DNA of 64,000 nt from Osedax fenrisi (Eukaryota > Annelida > Polychaeta > Sabellida > Siboglinidae): the NCBI GenBank assembly GCA_964019155.1, contig OZ025241.1, positions 57,859,717 through 57,923,716 on the forward strand. The letters run 5' to 3'. The position numbers were made by a program, and so were the translations under genes. Each line of letters starts with the position of its first letter. Within the stretch, counting starts at the first letter, position 1. Of this stretch, positions 24,317 through 34,064 are shown in pieces. The notes beneath the pieces were generated by a model, which saw nothing but the letters and a program-made list of their open reading frames with translations, was not told where the DNA came from and did no database searches.

Positions 24317-24968
24317 TTATTTTCCATATTTTCTGCTTCTCCGTTCAAATGAATTTTCTATAAATGTTTCAATTATTTCATCTATGTTCATATCTTCCAG
24401 AATATATTGATGTACATTGCATACCATTAGTGCATTAAGTCTGCGTTGTCCCATTGTACTCCGTAGCCATGTCTTTATTCGCCTTAATCCACTAAATGAT
24501 CGTTCAGCTTCGCAAGAACTTGCAGGCGATATCATTAATAATCTTATGAGTTTCTCAATATTTGGAAATAACATTCTCATTTCTGAAGGCATAGTTTTAA
24601 AATGTTCTTTCATAGAAATAAAATTACGCTGGTTCGTGTTACTATAGCATTTCAATTCGGCATCTAGAACAGATATATTTATTTCAGGAAATCTTTCAAG
24701 TACCAATAAGCTTGTTGAATTTTCATTCAGAATATGTTCCATGTTCTTATATAGGGCAATATCGGTAGAATTAAAATATTTATCAAATGCTTCTATTGCA
24801 TTATCGATTATTTTATAATAATCTCTTCTATAATATTCCTCAGATGATAATATTCCATTATTATTATATTGCCTTGACATTTTTCTTGGTAATCGTAGTT
24901 CATCTATATCGTTGTCATCAATAATTGAGTTTGCTCTATCGTAAATTCTTTTGAATGAATCTTCTGAC
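24317..24968 (-). CDS. hAT transposase, last exon (catalytic end and dimerisation domain)
   Basis: Exon from acceptor 'ccatag' (before 24968) to TAA at 24317. It opens SEDSFKRIYDRANSIIDD, runs through LLVLERFPEINISVLDAELK, and contains SSCEAERSFSGLRRIKTWLR followed by RLNALMVCNVHQ. This is the hAT C-terminal dimerisation motif (ASSCxxERxFSxLxxIKTxLRxxMxxxRLxxLxxL). It ends in a short basic tail (ERRSRKYGK). It belongs to the group with an N-terminal TTF-type zinc finger and DUF4371, as in ZMYM1-like proteins. Splice phase joins the preceding exon through an Arg codon. Confidence 0.92.
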
Positions 24969-25009
24969 CTATGGAAGATTTAAAATTTATAAATATTTTA
25001 TATACTATA

Positions 25010-25560
25010 GATATTCAATTCAATTCAATTTAATTCAATTCAAATTTATTGCGAATAATAACTAACGAAACAGAACAAATTAGACGCAAAACGATCACAA
25101 AACGTAGGTTAAAAATATATAAATCAATGTATTAAATACATTCAACGAATAATAAAATGAATTATATGGACCGAGATAATGGTATATAAACTTATAAGTT
25201 ATACGTATACGTATATATAATATATAAGTATAATTTATTCAAATTATTACATAATAAATGCATACTGTATATATAATACAAATATTAGTAGACTAAATAA
25301 AAATAGATTTTATTTGTGATTTAAATTAGGCTAATGTTTTAGCATTGACGACATTTTGATCAAGGTTATTCCACGTACGAGCGATTCTATTCTTGAGAAG
25401 GTTTTTATTAATGTATAATCTAGATTTATCAATAGATAAACGTTTTGAATGGCCACGAGTAATGTTATTATTATTAATATGGATAATTGATGTTTTATCA
25501 ATATCAATTAAACCATTACATAATTTATAAATCATTATTAAATATATAAATCATTATTCC
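25010..25560 (-). mobile_element. LINE 3' tail inside a transposase intron
   Basis: A 70-codon frame (25326-25535) ends RIARTWNNLDQNVVNAKTLA, the usual end of CR1/Jockey-type RT proteins (xxxWNxLPxxVVxAxSxxxFK). On the minus strand it is followed by A+T-rich 3' UTR and an (AATTG)n tail at 25014-25050. It sits between the last two transposase exons. Confidence 0.7.
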
Positions 25561-25564
25561 ATAC

Positions 25565-25694
25565 CTTTGAGATTTTAAGTGGCCAACAACACACTTTGCA
25601 CTAGACAACATTTCTACAACTGTAATTGATTTTCTTTGTAATTGCTTATTAAATTTTTCCATAATATCAACGAAAGGATATACTGTACATATTC
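25565..25694 (-). CDS. hAT transposase, exon 4
   Basis: 130-bp exon, acceptor 'atatag', donor AAAG|GTATGG. Reads GICTVYPFVDIMEKFNKQLQ, then RKSITVVEMLSSAKCVVGHL: the segment after the LCxTRW region where the family has KLxxxLQxKxxDIxxAxxLV. Phases fit exons 3 and 5. Confidence 0.85.
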
Positions 25695-25752
25695 CTATAT
25701 TAAAATATAGCTATTATAAATTATATAAGAAATATTTAAATTATATATTAAC

Positions 25753-26119
25753 CTAAAATGAATAAGGGACTCTTCATATTTGCTAAAATTCCACCTGTTT
25801 TTGCAGAAATAGTACTTCCATCATTGGCATAAGTTGAAAGATTAGTAATTATATCAGTATAATTATTTAAAATTGTCAACACTGCAGGGGCACGAGTTAA
25901 GAAACGAGTAGGACATAATGGTTTGATACTATACGAGGATTCCTTAAATTGTTGCTTAAAATATCCAGATTTATTATATACTGTTCCTAAATCTTGAACG
26001 GTATTTAGTGAATTTCGAATATTAGTGGAATCTACAAATGCCTTCGATGCAATTAGATGTGAAACATGTGCTCCACAATGAAGCCAATGGTTGTTCTTTT
26101 TTAATTTCTGCTTGACAAC
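25753..26119 (-). CDS. hAT transposase, exon 3, with an apparent frameshift
   Basis: Acceptor 'cttatag' before 26119, donor TTTTAG|GTTAAT. The first 12 codons read GCQAEIKKEQPLA in phase with exon 2, matching the family's GVQARIKEENPLA. The next conserved block, HCGAHVSHLIAS (family VHCxAHxLNL), is in another frame. A single-base indel near 26073-26090 therefore breaks the gene. After it, the frame runs through LGTVYNKSGYFKQQF, LCPTRFLTRAPAVLTIL and a long open stretch to the donor. Confidence 0.88.
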
Positions 26120-26187
26120 CTATAAGTATATTATAATATTATTAAATTTTATTTAATGTGATAATATATATATATATTAGTTCAAAC

Positions 26188-26415
26188 CCTTATGTATTCC
26201 AGACATGTTACCAGCTCCGTCATATGTTTGTGATCTTAAGTTAGCAATAGGTAAATTTAAACGCAACAGAGCATCTTTTACTATTTTTGCAATATTTTCA
26301 CCTGTTGATTTATCATTAGCATAGAGACCAATGAAATCTTCCTTGACTTCAAATGTGTTTGTAACATATCGAATGCAAATTGACTCTTGCTCTATTAATG
26401 TAATATCTTGGGTTC
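26188..26415 (-). CDS. hAT transposase, exon 2 (DUF4371 core)
   Basis: Acceptor 'ttcatag', donor AAGG|GTTTGA. Reads TQDITLIEQESICIRYVTNT, FEVKEDFIGLYANDKSTGEN, LRSQTYDGAGNMSGIHK. These match the family blocks (VDE)xxDISxxEQLSIxxRYV, (V)xExFLGF and GQxYDGAxNMSG. The first Asp of the RNase H-like fold falls on the exon 1-2 junction (V-D-G-T-Q-D), where the family usually has D-E-(S/T)-x-D. Confidence 0.9.
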
Positions 26416-26479
26416 CTATGAAATTTATTATATCATTAATGCATATATATATATAGCTACATATATAATGTTAACTAAC

Positions 26480-27230
26480 CATCCACGATAATACCAAATT
26501 GGATTGACTCATTATTTATTTTATGACAAATTTTCTTTATAATTTTATCTGCCATTATCCCTAATATTTCATTTTGTATTAGTGGGCTTGTATAATTATG
26601 TTTATTTTCATTGAAAGATGATACAAGTGAATTATCTATTTTTGATAATAAGCATAATAATTTTAAATAATTTCCATCATCCTTTTCGTGTCCTCTTAAA
26701 GCAATTCCTTGTCCAGATATATATTTTAATGCAAGTATACTTGATTTAAGCACATGCCTTGCATTTAGTTGGTCAGATTTATATTGTGTTGATAAATGTT
26801 TATCTATTGTAAATTTTGTTGATATATTTATTACTGATTCTGCATTATTAATATGTACTGTTGATTTTTGATGCTCAGAAAACTTTTCTTTTGCTTTTTT
26901 CCAATTGTTAAAACCATTTGAATAAAACGCTTTTTCTTTACTACATCTATTTAACCCCTTTAAATCTGCTGTATAGCAAATGTAGCAAAATACAGAACCC
27001 AAATTGGGTTTATAATGTAACCATGTAAATTCATTATACCACTGTTTTTGAAAATTTAATTTTCTAACATCATTATTTTTTTTATTAGTTATAATTTGAC
27101 ACTTAATTTCAGTAACATTCGGCTGATATTTATCTTCAATAACGACTTCACCAAATTTGTCTTTTTCATTATTGGTATTATTCTCACTAATACTTTTCGC
27201 TGGGAATTCTCTTGTATTATTTAAACTCAA
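26480..27230 (-). CDS. hAT transposase, first recognised exon (TTF-type zinc finger)
   Basis: Encodes a zinc finger region WYNEFTWLHYKPNLGSVFCY-ICY with two cysteines and a later HQKSTVH pair, then LSTQYKSDQLNARHVLKSSI and the start of DUF4371 (ALRGHEKDDGNYLKLL; family LRGH...NxGNFLxLL). It ends IQFGIIVDG at donor G|GTTAGT. The frame stays open upstream to about 27285 without ATG, so the initiator Met is probably in an earlier exon that was not identified. With the other four exons, about 710 codons. Confidence 0.9.
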
Positions 27231-27429
27231 ATCTCTAAAATATGGATTATTTTTAAAATCGTAGACAATATTATTTTTAAAATTAATAAAATTTTATACA
27301 ATATTATATTGAATATATATATATATATTATTATAATTATTATAATATATTATAATAATATATAATAATTATATAATTAATAATGTAATATTAGTACAAT
27401 ATATATTTTTATTGAATACATATATTATA

Positions 27430-28583
27430 TAGGTATAGCAATGAAATTTTTTAAATGTCAGACTCTTCGTGTTAAATTGAAAAATATGATATTTTATATT
27501 TCCAAAATATTTGTCATTTTTGAAACACCTGTAAAATAGTAATTTATTAATATTTCTAATCCAATTAAAATGATTTATAATCAGTGCAATATCCTCTACG
27601 AATAGTATAAAAGTAAATACAAAAAGTGAGGGGCTCTCATTTCAATTTCAGAATCCGCGGTTAGTACATGTGCTTTTTTTTTTAAATTATGTATTTAAAA
27701 AATAAATGTTTATTTATTATTATTATTTATATATCTATATAGAGTATTAAATTATATGGCATATGGTATATAATATATACACTAATATTTAATATTGAGT
27801 GTTTAATCGCCTTTTCAAAATCGTGTTAAAATTTTTAAAAAAATCCCAATAATTTTTAATTTAGTTTTTAAATAATGTTAACTTATTAAATCGATTTAAC
27901 AAATTTTAATAATTATTTCTATAAATATTAAATATAAACTATACTAAATAATTATCATTAAATAATATAGGCATTGTATTAATTTATATCATACACTAAT
28001 TTAATATAAATATATACATTTAAATAATTATTAGAAAATTATATTTATAAATAATATAGATATTTGATAATAAATCACATAAAATATCATTTAAAAATGT
28101 CAAATAGACTTAGTTATTTATGAATTATAAAATTAATTGTAGCCGAAAATAAATACATAGTAGGTGTAGATTAATATTAGTTTATGTATCAAACATTTAG
28201 ATAAGTAATAAAAATGATTAGGGTCAAACTGTACTTATTGACATATTTTTAATAAATTTAATATACTGAAAAATACTCAATTAATTTTACTTATTTAACT
28301 CGATTTAATAAATTTTAATAATTATTTCTATAAATATTCAATATAAACTATACTTGAATATTAGTTGATCAAAATTGAATTATTAAAATATCAGTATCCT
28401 TTACATGTAACAGCTGTCTGAATTAATACCCTTAAATCTGGCCATTTTTTCACCATAACTTTTGTATTATTAATTATATCAAAAAAGTAAAATATGAACC
28501 TTATATTACTTTTTCATCCTCTTTCCAATGGTATTAATAATTTTATTCTAGCTACAAAATAAAAAATCTCATTGCTATACCTA
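27430..28583. mobile_element. TA-flanked DNA element inside the hAT
   Basis: Inverted ends TAGGTATAGCAATGA(A/G)ATTT with TA on both sides (27428-27429, 28584-28585). 1154 bp, no ORF; inside, 'atttaacaaattttaataat' and 'tatttctataaatatt.aata' blocks occur twice (27895-27950, 28300-28350). A solo end of the same family is at 10439. Confidence 0.8.
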
Positions 28584-29376
28584 TATTATAATAATTATTA
28601 TAATATATCATAATAATATATAATAATTATATAATTAATAATGTAATATTAATACAATATATATTTATATATACATATATGTATTATATATTTTATAATT
28701 ATAATTATATTTATTGAATAATATTTATTATAAATAATTTGTATATTTAAAAAAAATTATATTAAAATATTTAATAATATTATATTATTATTATAATAAT
28801 ACTATAAGATAAATAATTTATAAAAAACGATCCCTAATTATTTCAATATCATTTTCAATCTCAGTTAGACGTTCAGTCATATAAATACTTTTATTGATTA
28901 TAACTCTATAAATATTATAATTATAAATATGTTTATAAAATATATGTTTACTATTTGCATATTATAATTATAATTATAATAATACTACTACAATAAAACA
29001 GAAATGACATTTAAATTGTTAATAATTAGTTTATTTCACTTACTTATTACATATTTGTTTTTTGAAAAAATTACTAATATCCATTATAAATTAATGAATT
29101 ATATAATTTAATTATTGAATAATTGAAAAGATTGTTGACTTATTTATAACAAAGATTTTGCGAAGCAAAATCTTTGTTTATAATTAAATCCTGCAATTAA
29201 ATAATTGCAAAGATCGTGAAATCCTTAGATGCAGGACAATTTGTTTTCAAATCAGGGGGGGATATTTTATATGATAACCCCCCCTGATTTTTCCAGGGGG
29301 GGATGTATCCCCCCTATCCCCACTATTTACGCCCCTGTCATCAATCAGTAGGGGCTCAATCAGGATCGGGCTGCCG

Positions 29377-30740
29377 CTATTGTGCACTACGGCGCGTACT
29401 TTTGCGAAACTCATCATAAATCCATCTACCCTTCTCAAGAACTCGGACACTCATAATCATCCACACCCGCCTAGACCATCCTATCGGTGAAAGCTCATCG
29501 TAACTCGTTGTCGATAAAGTACCTCGCCAATTAAGAATACATGCGCTGACTAATACATTACTCATACCGCTTTCGGCTTTAGCCCAAGACGTGATGCACT
29601 CTTTCGAATAGTAGTTTACCTTCTCGATGTGAGGATTTTCCAGAGAGAAATTATCCGCCACAATCGAAATATCCACTACCCACACCACTCCCAAATCTGT
29701 CTTCCAGAAAACTAGATCTGGTTTTCTTAGGCCGACGATCGTTTTAATTCTTGGTTCGACCAGCACAGTGTATTCCTTCTTAACGAGTTCCTTTTCCAGA
29801 TACTTCACAATTGAGTCGTGTCTTCGCAGTCTCGCATAATGTGTTCTTGAGCAGCTTTGTAGGATATGTCCTAGTGTTTCTGTACTATTACATGCATCAC
29901 ACCTGTTTGAGGATAGAGAATAATACCTTTTCATCCTAGATTTAGTTTGGCAGCTATTAAACTTCAGAGATAGAGCTCCGATGTAGGCATTACCCCGCAT
30001 CAGAGATGTCCCATCCACCATCCAACTGTTAACGAATCCGAGAATCGAAGCATCCTTCATACCACGGCCATCGTACTTAGATACCAATTCCTTACCCCAA
30101 GCATCTTTCACCATCTTCAAACTAGTACATTCAATTCCCGATCTTTCAATAACGGTTGACTTTCGTAGGTCAGTGGAGAGGGTAGTGAGAGCTTTAGTTA
30201 CTGGGTCCGAAGAACCCAATAACCCCGCCCTCCTATTCCCACGAAGAATCGGAATCGTATCAGTGAAACACTGAAGCCCAAATCCCCCGTTGTTGTTACT
30301 AGCGTAAAAGAAACCCATAGGAACGTCTTTCGGTAAGTGTAGCCATTTTCTAACGAATCTCCGTACAAGGTAGTCCAATTTTATCCAGGTCTGTTTAAAC
30401 GAATCTCCTAACACCAGAAGGTGATTAAGAGACGGTAATAAATTGTTTAGGAGCATGAAAATTCTCTGCTGAGGTTTAAGCGGAGCATTTGTCAGATTAA
30501 CCAACGCCTGTTCCAACCTCTCGTATACGTTTTCACCTCTCAATTCCAGACCGATGCTTATACCCAAGTACTTGTACGTTTCATCAATTTCCAATGACTT
30601 GATACTCTCACCGTTAGCCGTCTTAAGGTAACTCTTAGGATCGCAAAACCATTTCCTGCGCTTTTGGCTGACCTTAATCGACATGGATGCCGATTTAGAC
30701 GAGTTCAAGTTAAGCCCCGCTTCCATCATAGATGTTTCCA
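29377..30740 (-). CDS. R2-like LINE ORF, C-terminal part (RT thumb, zinc knuckle, restriction-like endonuclease)
   Basis: An uninterrupted frame of about 454 codons. It starts just after the RT catalytic box (AGLNLNSSKSASMSI, then YKYLGISIG, the primer-grip region) and continues through the RT thumb. It has a CCHC knuckle (CDACNSTETLGHILQSC, spacing C-x2-C-x7-H-x4-C). The restriction-like endonuclease follows: RLRRHD, EPRIKTIVGLRKPDLVFWKT, VVWVVDISIVAD (the R-HD...KPD...D pattern of R2/NeSL-type LINEs). Such elements nick a chosen site and reverse-transcribe their RNA from the nick. YxDD and everything N-terminal are missing because the copy is 5'-truncated at 30740. It is G+C-richer than its surroundings and has no stop, so the insertion is probably young. 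Confidence 0.93.
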
Positions 30741-31076
30741 CCCGTGTTCCTTGTGTTACTTGACCTATTCAGTGCCTTTGACACTCTAAACCATGACATT
30801 CTTGCTTTACGACTCTATGAAATCGGTATTCATGGTCTAGTACACATCTGGTTTATATCATTCTTTTCCTTAAGGTCCTCATCAGTGAAAACTATCTCAT
30901 CCTTCTCTACTCCCTTTATCAGCAATCATGGCTTTCCACAAGGCTCCGTGCTTGGTCCTTTACTTTTTATTATTTATATTTTACTCATAAAATCCATATT
31001 TCATAAATATCCTTACATCCACAACCATCTATTTGCCGACGATCTACAAATATATATATTTGTATAAGTATTTTCT
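30741..31076 (+). pseudogene. CR1-like LINE reverse transcriptase, second part
   Basis: Continues the RT frame from 23864: VFLVLLDLFSAFDTLNHDIL (motif A with catalytic Asp), HGFPQGSVLGPLLFIIYI (motif B), then HLFADDLQIYIFV (motif C, F-A-D-D instead of Y-A-D-D), and a stop. The rest of the protein and the 3' UTR are missing; A+T-rich DNA follows. Confidence 0.87.
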
Positions 31077-31480
31077 CAATATAATAATAATCTGAATTAA
31101 GATAATAAATATATAATTTTAAACTAATTATATTTTTTAATATTATAAAGAAGTGTTACATCATGAACATCGGCTTAATGATGAAGTAATTTTATCCAAG
31201 ATAACTAACTATCCAAACAACGCTACACGAACATTAAATTATTAAATAATTACTTATATACAAAACTAGTGTTATCTTTATTTGTTATTCATGTAAAGTC
31301 ATTTAGTTTAATATCGTAATCAAACTAGGGTCGTATAATAAATGATCGTAAACAAGATATTATCAATGATAGTAATCGAATTGTAATCAGTGATTGTAAT
31401 CAATACACATCCCTAGGGGCGTCGGAACGATTTCAGAATAGAGGGGGGCATGATTTTGTTCTAGATATTTTTTTTTGCAC

Positions 31481-31863
31481 CCCAGCAAACAGTAATAGCA
31501 GCATAATAGCAGCATAATAGCCTCACATGTTTACATTGTGCTATTATGCTGCTATTAAATGTATATTATACTGCTATTCATTTGTCATGCTATTATGCTG
31601 CTGTTATGCTGCTATTTAAAGTCTATTATGCTAATATTATGCTGCTATTAATTTTAAAAGTATATTATGCTGCTATTATTATAATAGCCGCATAATATTA
31701 GCCTAATAGACTTTAAATATCAGCATAATAGCATGCCAAATGAATAGCAGCATAATAGACATTTAATAGCAGCATAATAGCAGCATAATATCACAATGTA
31801 GACATTTGAGGCTATTACATATGCTGTTATGCTGCTATTATGCTGTTATTACTGTTTGCTGGG
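31481..31863. mobile_element. Palindromic element built of GCAGCATAATA words, copy 2
   Basis: 383 bp, CCCAGCAAACAGTAATAGCA to its inverted form ...TTTGCTGGG. It shares arms and the word 'tttacattgtgctattatg' with the copy at 22815 but has a shorter loop. Nested in the decayed hAT. Confidence 0.85.
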
Positions 31864-32039
31864 ACCATAAATTACATTATAAATCCTCTCTATTGGAATA
31901 CTCTCGGTGATATTTGTATATGCATATGGTTAATGTAAATGCAAGATTTACATTTTTTTACAATATAAATAAGTAAAATAATAAATGCTATAATATTTAT
32001 TAAATTATAATATGACATTAAAAAAACATTAAACAAAAG

Positions 32040-32435
32040 TTACATAGTAAATGTCGATCTTCGCCAATTATTCTTTAGAATAAATTCATTTATGATTGCA
32101 TCTGTATTAATATTGTCAAACTCTTTAGCATATTTTACATATGTACCTATATTGGGTATTAGGAATTTAACCTAGGTTACAGTATGTATACAGAAATAGC
32201 TATTACAGAATTTAAACGACTAGATGTCATGTTGTTTCTCAACAATGTTTTTACTCGGCGAAGGGTACTAAATCCTCTTTCACAACTCACATAACTTATC
32301 GGTCTGACAATGATTAATTTAAGAATATTTACAATATTTGGAAATAATTTAACATGTTCAACATTAATAAAGTAAGAAATTACTTCTTCTATTGTAGAAA
32401 ACGAATTGGCAATTTTGAATATATTTAACTCCGCT
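32040..32435 (-). pseudogene. hAT transposase C-terminal remnant
   Basis: Minus-strand frame reads SFSTIEEVISYFINVEHVKL, FPNIVNILKLIIV, then SYVSCERGFSTLRRVKTLLR and SSRLNSVIA. A second block is YAKEFDNINTDAIINEFILK with a basic end and TAA at 32040. Both align with the last exon of the intact hAT at 24317-24968 (MLFPNIEKLIRLLMISPASS; NIDEIIETFIENSFERRSRK). The two blocks are separated by about 60 bp of non-matching DNA, and nothing upstream of 32435 is recognisable. Confidence 0.82.
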
Positions 32436-32547
32436 CATAGATCATCTACGATTAGTTCATCATATCTAAGGATCTGTACATTTTTATAATATATTAGTAA
32501 ATATTAGTAAATATATTAGTAAATAACTAGGTCTAGATCATGGGATG

Positions 32548-32845
32548 TACTAAAATTCAGAACTTTTCCAGAACTTTTCCAGAACTTTTCCAGAACTAAC
32601 CCAGAACCTATAGGTTTGGGTTAGTTCTATGTATACGTATACATATAGTTCTACGTATACGTAGAATTAAATCATAACTAATCAAGAACTTTTCCAGAAC
32701 AAAATAATATCTAATCCAGAACCTACGCAGAACTAAATTATAACTAATCCATAACCTTCGCAGAATTAAATCATAACTTATCCAGAACTTTTCCAGAAAT
32801 AAATAATAACTTTTCCATAACTAAATCACAATTAATCATAAAATA
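32548..32845. repeat. Array of CCAGAACTTTT words
   Basis: 'ttttccagaac' occurs at least six times, with 'taacccagaacc', 'taatccagaacc' and a central palindrome (agaacctataggtttgggtt; tacgtatacatatagttcta). Looks like the subterminal array of a non-autonomous element whose ends were not found. Confidence 0.7.
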
Positions 32846-33090
32846 ATATTCTCATATGTACGATTTTTAATTGTAATATTATTATATTATATTAATTAAA
32901 TATCTAATATGTGTGAATATAATTTCCAACCTTTCAGAACTATTATCATTATCTTTAGTATTTTTATTTAAAAATGATCTAATATCCATTTTATATAAGT
33001 AACTTTTAATAATGTTATAGAAAATGAACTGTATACAAGAATGTAATGCAATGTAATAAGGGTTACACGTTATAAACTGTTTATAATATA

Positions 33091-33447
33091 TATGGCACAC
33101 TCCATACTGCTAAGTTTTAATTCATTCAAAGTAATAAATTAATAATTAATAAATAAATAAATATTATAATTGAATAGAACAATAGTTTTTAAATTATTAA
33201 ATTCACTAGGGGGGGGGAGCAATATATATACTGCCCCTATATTTTTTCAAGGGGGGGGGGGGCAAAAGATATAATGGCTCCCCCATATATTAGTTCAGGG
33301 GGGATGCCCCCCAGCTGGCCCCCCTAATCCGACGCCCCTAACACTCCATACTGTTAAGTTTTAATTCATTCAAAGTAATAAATTAATAATTAATAAATAA
33401 ATATTATAATTGAATAGAACAATAGTTTTTAAATTATTAAATTCACT
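33091..33447. repeat. Direct duplication of about 115 bp
   Basis: 33093-33208 ('cactccatactgctaagttt' ... 'aaattattaaattcacta') recurs at 33343-33447 with few differences. The spacer is a terminal region of the hAT rich in G- and C-runs. Confidence 0.85.
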
Positions 33448-33553
33448 ATACAAAAAAAAACAATTATTTTATTACTCTATTACCCAGAACAATTATTTTA
33501 TTACTTTATAATAAAGTAATAATCCGGGTAATAATATCATTGTTTTTTGTATA
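33441..33553. mobile_element. Small palindromic MITE
   Basis: Inverted arms 'attaaattcactatacaaaa' at both ends, with inner pairs 'cccagaacaattattttatt' / 'aaagtaataatccggg'. About 113 bp, no ORF. Confidence 0.65.
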
Positions 33554-34064
33554 GTGAATTTAATAACTATACAATGTAAATATATATGTATAATATATAT
33601 TGTATATATATATATATATATATAGATGTGGATATTAATATATATACATATAAGTAAAAATAGGGGGGGGGGGGAATATATATACTGCCCCCCTATATTT
33701 TTTCAGGGGGGGGCAAAAGATATACTGCCCCCCTATATTTGTTCAGGGGGGGCCGCCCCCCCCCTTGCCCCCCTATTCCGACGCCCCTACACAGCCCCAT
33801 TATTGTAATCTGATTACGAAGTTTGATTACTTTACTTAATGGGATACTACACGAATATAGGCATAATAACTTACTATGCATAATAACAGCAATATACGAA
33901 CATATTAACAAAACACTACTAATAATCATATATAGGTCATATAACTACGGCTTATGTATATTACTTACTTTAATAATAATCTACCAAATATATACTATAT
34001 CATTGTATATGTATATGCAATATATATATATATATATAAATATTACGTACGCCGTACGCATCAA

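Larger units (their letters stand above)
24107..29337 (-). mobile_element. Autonomous-type hAT element with transposase gene and 8-bp target duplication
   Basis: Ends CAGGGGCGAAA (left) and CAGGGGCGTAAA (right, minus strand) are flanked by TCATCAAT at 24099-24106 and 29338-29345. 5231 bp. It carries a five-exon transposase gene on the minus strand (24317-27230), a LINE tail in one intron, and a TA-flanked element upstream of the gene. The right subterminal region holds paired G- and C-runs (29255-29320). Perfect ends and target duplication with an only lightly damaged gene suggest fairly recent movement. Confidence 0.95.
23865..30740 (-). mobile_element. R2-like LINE, 5'-truncated, inserted in the CR1-like LINE
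   Basis: The minus-strand LINE body (ORF at 29377-30740 plus 3' UTR) is flanked by CCCGTG at 23859-23864 and 30741-30746. Outside these, the two halves of a CR1-like RT frame meet to within one base. The 3' end has no poly(A), as in several R2-clade elements. The 3' UTR is interrupted by the hAT element at 24107-29337; without it the R2-like copy would be about 1.65 kb. 5' truncation at 30740 is typical of target-primed reverse transcription. Confidence 0.82.
31414..33789 (-). mobile_element. Decayed hAT element (second)
   Basis: Ends TAGGGGCGTCGGAA (left) and TAGGGGCGTCGGAA (right, minus strand) are flanked by CACATCCC (31406-31413) and CACAGCCC (33790-33797), 7 of 8 bases equal. Contains a broken transposase C-terminus (32040-32435), a nested palindromic element (31481-31863) and a duplicated right-hand region: 33091-33340 resembles 33343-33789, including a second internal copy of the right terminus at 33340. 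The gain of this duplication probably post-dates insertion. Confidence 0.72.

Noticed and set aside
33626..33929. Proline/glycine-rich ORFs on both strands
   Set aside because: Products of G-run and C-run palindromes at a hAT end.
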